NCBI GenBank assembly: GCA_030762175.1
Contig: CM060833.1
Location: 3,015,501-3,079,500, forward strand
Reading direction: 5' to 3'
DNA length: 64,000 bases
From: Metallyticus violacea
Taxonomy: Eukaryota; Arthropoda; Insecta; Mantodea; Metallyticidae
Part shown: in pieces, positions 52,701 to 58,700 of the stretch
Position numbering within the stretch: position 1 is the stretch's first letter
How the letters are laid out: the number at the start of each line of letters is the position of its first letter
Notes under the pieces: model-generated
Told to the model about the DNA's origin: nothing
The model's input: the letters and a program-made list of their open reading frames with translations, nothing else
The model's database searches: none
Made by a program: the position numbers and the translations under genes

Positions 52701-55700
52701 ATGGTTGTATTGTCAAAGTTAAGTTTATGGCCTTTGTTAATACAATATTGTTCCAAGCTTGATTAATCAGGACATATTATAAACATAACTAACATTTTCT
52801 TGGCAGTGTTGTTCTATGAATCTACCAGTTTGTACAATGTTAGCTTTCCTACATTTACAGGGGACATGATACACCTCAGGTGCTTTAAGGCCAGATTGTT
52901 CTTGACTGGATGTAAAAAGATAATTACCGTGAAAGGTGACTTGTGAATAGTTTTTAATTACCACTCTATGGAATGAAGGCAATTTTTTCTACTTTACATT
53001 TCTATAGGGTGCATAATAAAAACATCCTCAAGGGACTAAATCAGCGGCCTTTTTTAAAGCCCATTTTATATCTATTTTCTTGTAATCTATTTTCTGGAGC
53101 ATCACATTTCGGCCATCGACTTTCAAGTTGCAGATTTTCCATGTCAGAAATTGTCAATGTGCAATATGCCAAAGTAGAAATTACTGTATTACGTTGTAAT
53201 GGGTGACAACAGCTGTTGACATGAAGATACAAATCTATATTGCTTTGTTTACAATAGCCAAATAGCCTAAAGAACCATTCAGCTTCAACGAATCAAAATA
53301 TCCAAGAAAGGTAGAGTACCTTCTTTCTCTATTTCCAATGTAAATTTAATATTAGGATTTTGACTATTTCACAGAACTAGGAACTCATATTACTAGCCTA
53401 TCGTATTTCTTTACTTTCTAACCACTTCCTCCACCCATTTCTAGAGCTATATATGAGGAGGAGTATTTCTAAAAGTTCTTGGCCTGATTCAGAGATATGA
53501 AGATGGTCAAATTACTATGATAATTCTTAAGTATTATTTTAGATGGCACGTGTAAAGTTAGTGTAGTCACTTGTTTGTGACGATCATGTAAATAAACTAG
53601 TTTTAACATTAACATTTTATACAAAATTGATAAAACTGAAATTTGAACTGTTATATAGTACTTCATTTTAAAGGTTTTAACCCCAACAGAAATACAAAGG
53701 GAATTAAATTCCATATTAAAGGATTCTTCCTCTTTGTTTTCAAAGATTAAAAGAGGGGCTGCTGAATTTAAGTAGGGTCAAACATGCATTCAAAATGAGT
53801 GCTCAGGGCATCAAAATAGCAAGATTGTGATAAAAATTCACAATGCAGTAATCAATGATTGTCGATTGAACATACATGAGTTGACTGACATTACAAAGAC
53901 CTTGATAGGACATGTCCACTACATTTTGGATATGAGAAAGCTTTCAGCTCAATGAGTGCTGCAACAATGAAACAAAAATGTATTGGAGTGAAGATTTTGC
54001 ATTAGTGTTTAGACTTGTTTAAAAGCAATTCCAGTGAGTTTCTTCAATATTTCATAACAGTAACATGGATGAAACATGGATTCATCACTGCACACCAGAG
54101 ATGAAGAAGTCCAAACAGTGAAAACAGTTCCATCTGCAGGAAAAGTCATGGCTACAGTTTTCTGGGATTCTCATGGTATGGAGCTTGTAGACTATCTCCA
54201 GAAGTGCAGAACCATCACTGCAGAGTATTCTACTGAACCAAAAGAAGGATGCTGTTCAGGCTAAATGTCCATATCTTTGAAAAAGAAAGTTATCTTTCAT
54301 TACGATAATGCGCCTTCACACATGTCTGGAATTGTTGCTGTAAAACTGCATGACCTTCCTTCCAAATCGTTCCACATCTGCCATATTTACCACCAAGGGT
54401 AGCCAAGGTTGTTAAGGCATGCACTCATGAGCAGGAGATCTGGGGTTCGAATCCTACCAGAACTGCCCTCCCTGACTGAGGTTTTTTCAGATTTTCCTCA
54501 GTCCTCATAAATGGCAAATGCTGGGAGGAACCCTAAACTTAGGCCTGGAGTGTTTCCTTTCTTACAAAAATTCTTTACCAATTTATCATTTCATCTAAAA
54601 AAAAATTGGTGGATGAAGATTCACATTAAATGACAAGGTTGAAGCTGAGGCAGATGCTTATTTTTCACGGTTCCACAAATCTTTTTTTTACTGAGGGTAT
54701 TACAAAGTTGAAAAGTCATTGGACTAAATGTATTGATTTACAAGGTGATTATGTTGAAAAATAAAAGGAAACATTTCTCTTATATCTTATGTTTTCTTGG
54801 TGAGGTTGAAAACTTGTAGAACACCCCTCATGTATGAGTTGATTTGGTAGGCCTTCAGGACACCATGCTTGATAAGAGCCATGTTGGCTCCTGAAAGCTT
54901 GGAAACATATTCTACTCATCCAAGAAGACTTCTACAAATATTGCTGCCAAGAAAGCTACAAGCCACAAATATCTAACAGCAGTTTAAAATCTATATACTA
55001 GATCTTTTAAAAGGAAGCATTATAAATGTTATAACTGTGATTAGGGGGGGAAAAAAAAAAAAAAATTATAATAATAAAAAAACAACAAAAAATCTATATA
55101 TATCTTTCAAAAGTTACTTCAAATTTTTAAAAGCATTTTAAATGTTATAATAACTGAGATAGGGGAGAGTTTGGTTTTCTATTTGGTTATCACTTTGTTG
55201 ACTTTGTCACTAAAATAATGTGTTTCTGGGCTTTTAGGCCTTGGTCTAGCAGTCATAAAATGTTCATCTCAACCTAACATTTCATCATGCACTGTGTTCT
55301 GTAACTGCATATCTTGAAATGTAATACGACTTACCGGTCGAACTGCTGAACATCTCTCTATGAGCTCAAATACTCTACGAACTGAACCATTAAATTGCCC
55401 AAGCTCTATCAGCTGTTCAATTGTAGAAATCGTGTCATGAAGATGAGTCGCCACCATTGCTGTTGGGTTCTTATCTGTCAGTAAAGTTAACAAATATGTG
55501 GTTATCAGCAATACTAAACTGATCATTTCTCAACTATTCAGTACCCTATTTCAACAACAATTACCCTTTCAATGTAGTTCCATTTACATAATTACACTTC
55601 TTACAGTTTTCTCGCAAGTGGTATAAGCAATTCTTTGTAATAACCTCATAATGCTTCCAAGTTTTCAAATCATTGACCCTATAGCTAGAACTAAAAAGAG

Positions 55701-58700
55701 TCTTAGGGGACAAGCTCAGACTATAAGAGGGATGTGTTACACAGCTTATGTTCAATTTAACCAAATATTTCATAATTGTATTTTTTACACAAAGACTATA
55801 TTATTATCATCATACCCACTCAAGAACAGAGGTTCTGTGTGGTTCACAAATGACAGTTTTCTGAAAGCAGGTGTTGTTGTTGGTGTCTGGGAACCTTCTA
55901 CATGGTTCCTTTCTTTGGCAGTCAGGCTACAGTTTTCCAGGAAGAGGCATTACCATAGTGGCCTGTGCATTTTACATTTTAGAACATCTTCTTGGATACA
56001 GAACTAAACTTACTATATGCCCTGATGTTGCAATAAAAATTTTGAAAGCATGAAGAACAATGTCTAAGATGGTGTGGCAATGCCAGAGGACATTGAACAG
56101 CATTTGTGACCAAAGCTCTGTTACATTCATGTGGGTACCAGAGCATTCAGAATGAAAGGGAATGAATTAGCACATAAACTTACAAGAACAAAATATTGAT
56201 ATCTTTAATTAAGATCATTGGATGATTGAGTTTAACTACACACTCTTATTGGCCCCATTTGTTTAAATTTATTACATGTTTCACAGACTGTTATACATAT
56301 CATCGGCTAACCATTGACTGTTGGATAATTCATATGCTTGGGGATGTATATTCTGCTCTGGTGGAGGTGTGATGAACTTAAAGTTTATGAATATGAATAG
56401 TTTGGGATTTTCACAGTGAAATATAGTATCATATAACATATGACGATGAAGGAAATTCACCTTTGAAACATGTCCAAGTAAATGAAATAAAATTAGTCAA
56501 ATTTGAGTGACTTCCTCATAAATAATTAAGGCTTATGTTTTCATTTCCGGAAGTGTTAAGTTCATTAATCTGTCTCTATATTTATAAATGTAGATTTTCT
56601 CCCATTTTGCTAACTTTGTAGGTCCTTGTAATGATTTTAATAATTATGCTTTTATTTCACTATGGTAGATAATATTCAACTATTAGATTTTGTATTCATT
56701 AGCACTTTATTAAACCGCTTTATTCCAATATGTCCAGCATTAACAGAACTCTGAGCAAATGTACAATAGTTGAACAGTGTTCCGTTATAGGCAAAAGGTA
56801 TGGAATATTTAAAAAGAAATACTTCCCATCTATGGTGAGAAGTTCTGTCATGTCAAGCTGTTCACAATTGTGTGCAGAAGTTACTTGAAGATCCGACACA
56901 TATCGAAGATGCACACTACATTGGCTGGAAGGTGGAGATTATCACAGAAGTGAATTTGATCTGAGCAGACAGAAGGGTTGCTATTGGTTGTTTGCATGGC
57001 ATCGTCTATCTCATCATGCATGACCAGGTTAGGTTTTTGCAAAATCTGTGCATAATTTTTTTTAAACTATTTATTTGAAAAACATGAAATTATAATAAGA
57101 ACAAAAATAATGAAAAATAAATACAATTGCAACAAACTAATAAAAGAACATATGAACCAACGGAACAATCTCTCTCTCTCTCTTTTTTTACAGTAGTAGA
57201 ACAGCTAGTTAAATGGGAAGACTCACCACCTCCATTCACATTGGATTCTTCTCTTTCATGAAATAACTCATTAAATAATAATCTCCTAAGTGACTCCATG
57301 TTAATTTTTGCACACATTACTCATTAAGAACAGGAATCTTGAAGATGGGAAGAGCTACCACAATGGAAACAGGTCTGTTCTTGACTTCTATAAGATATTT
57401 ACACCTCACATCCAACAATCACTAATGTATGGGTTTTGCAACAGACATTCTAACTACTGGAATGCCCAAGTTCACTTAGAAGCGATACCTAAAGAACATT
57501 TTTTATTTTCCATACTACAAACTTTACCATAGGTTTTAAACAATTTTCAATGAGATATTTGGTACTTCTGAAGAAACATTTAATAAATATTGTACTTACA
57601 AAGCTGTTGACAGTGGAGTGGCAATATAACCTAAACTTAGGTATTGATTTTTTACACTAAACTCCATTCACTTACACAAAAGTAAGATACGTTTCGGGAG
57701 AATTTCTCCCATCTTCAGTTGCTACTGAACTGCTGTTACTCGAAATGATGGCTGGACAAATGAATGTTCCTGTGGTGGCCTCTGTTGGTTGAAGTAGGAA
57801 GTTGCTGAGTTCATCCATAGGAGGAAACTCGAAATTCATAGGTTTTCTCTATTTTTTAATATGAAAATTTTTCCCCATGTGGATAACTCCAATGGGTTGT
57901 GAAGATGTTTCAGCAGTTTAATTCCTGGTTTTATTTCATGGTTTTTGGTCCAAAAGTGAGCTGCTACTACTGATTTATCCACCTGTTTAACCGAATATTC
58001 CTAAAATGTTCTTTCCTCCGAATTTCCAAATTTCTTTATGTTTTGCCTATGTAGCTCTGTTCACAATCTGCATCTAATACCCTAACACTAATCATTCCAG
58101 ATCTGCAGGCACAATCTCAAATGTAGTAGTATCTCCATTCAACAATTTTACAGATAACATTTCATTATGTTTTTGAAGTATTTTCTAATATGTAATGCCA
58201 TTTGAAACTTTAAATATACTGTATTTTCTTTCCCTGCCAACTGTAAAGTTTGTAAGTCCATTTCACTTACTTGAAGGTTGTCTACCACCCACTGATGTAT
58301 TTCTAGAGCCGAAGGATGCTGTTTGGTTTTGTTAAATACTGCTTTAACCATATTCTTATGTAAAACTTTTGAGAATTTTTGATTTGGTTTATTTATGGGA
58401 GCTCCTTAATATCTCAGGTCATCAGCGTCCCATTCTAATTGGGGCGTGAAATGGCTGACAAATTTTGTTCAGAAGCTTCTTTTTTCAGGCTTGAGGTTCT
58501 TTATCATGCTGTAAATGTACAGCATGGAATCCAAGGCTTTACTTGAAGGAAGGAAGCCATAATTAGTATTTCTACGCCCAAAAAAGTTCATTGGTCCTGG
58601 CCGGGATCGAACTTGCGATCTTCGGTTTAGGAGGCAAGTATGGTTACCACTGCACCACCAGGACTGCTGTGTAAAACTTCTGTAGTCATAGCAACTAAAA

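Noticed and set aside
57168..57190. Regulatory GAGA-type site from the CT run
   Set aside because: It is a short simple repeat inside a transposon-rich intron with no other promoter feature.
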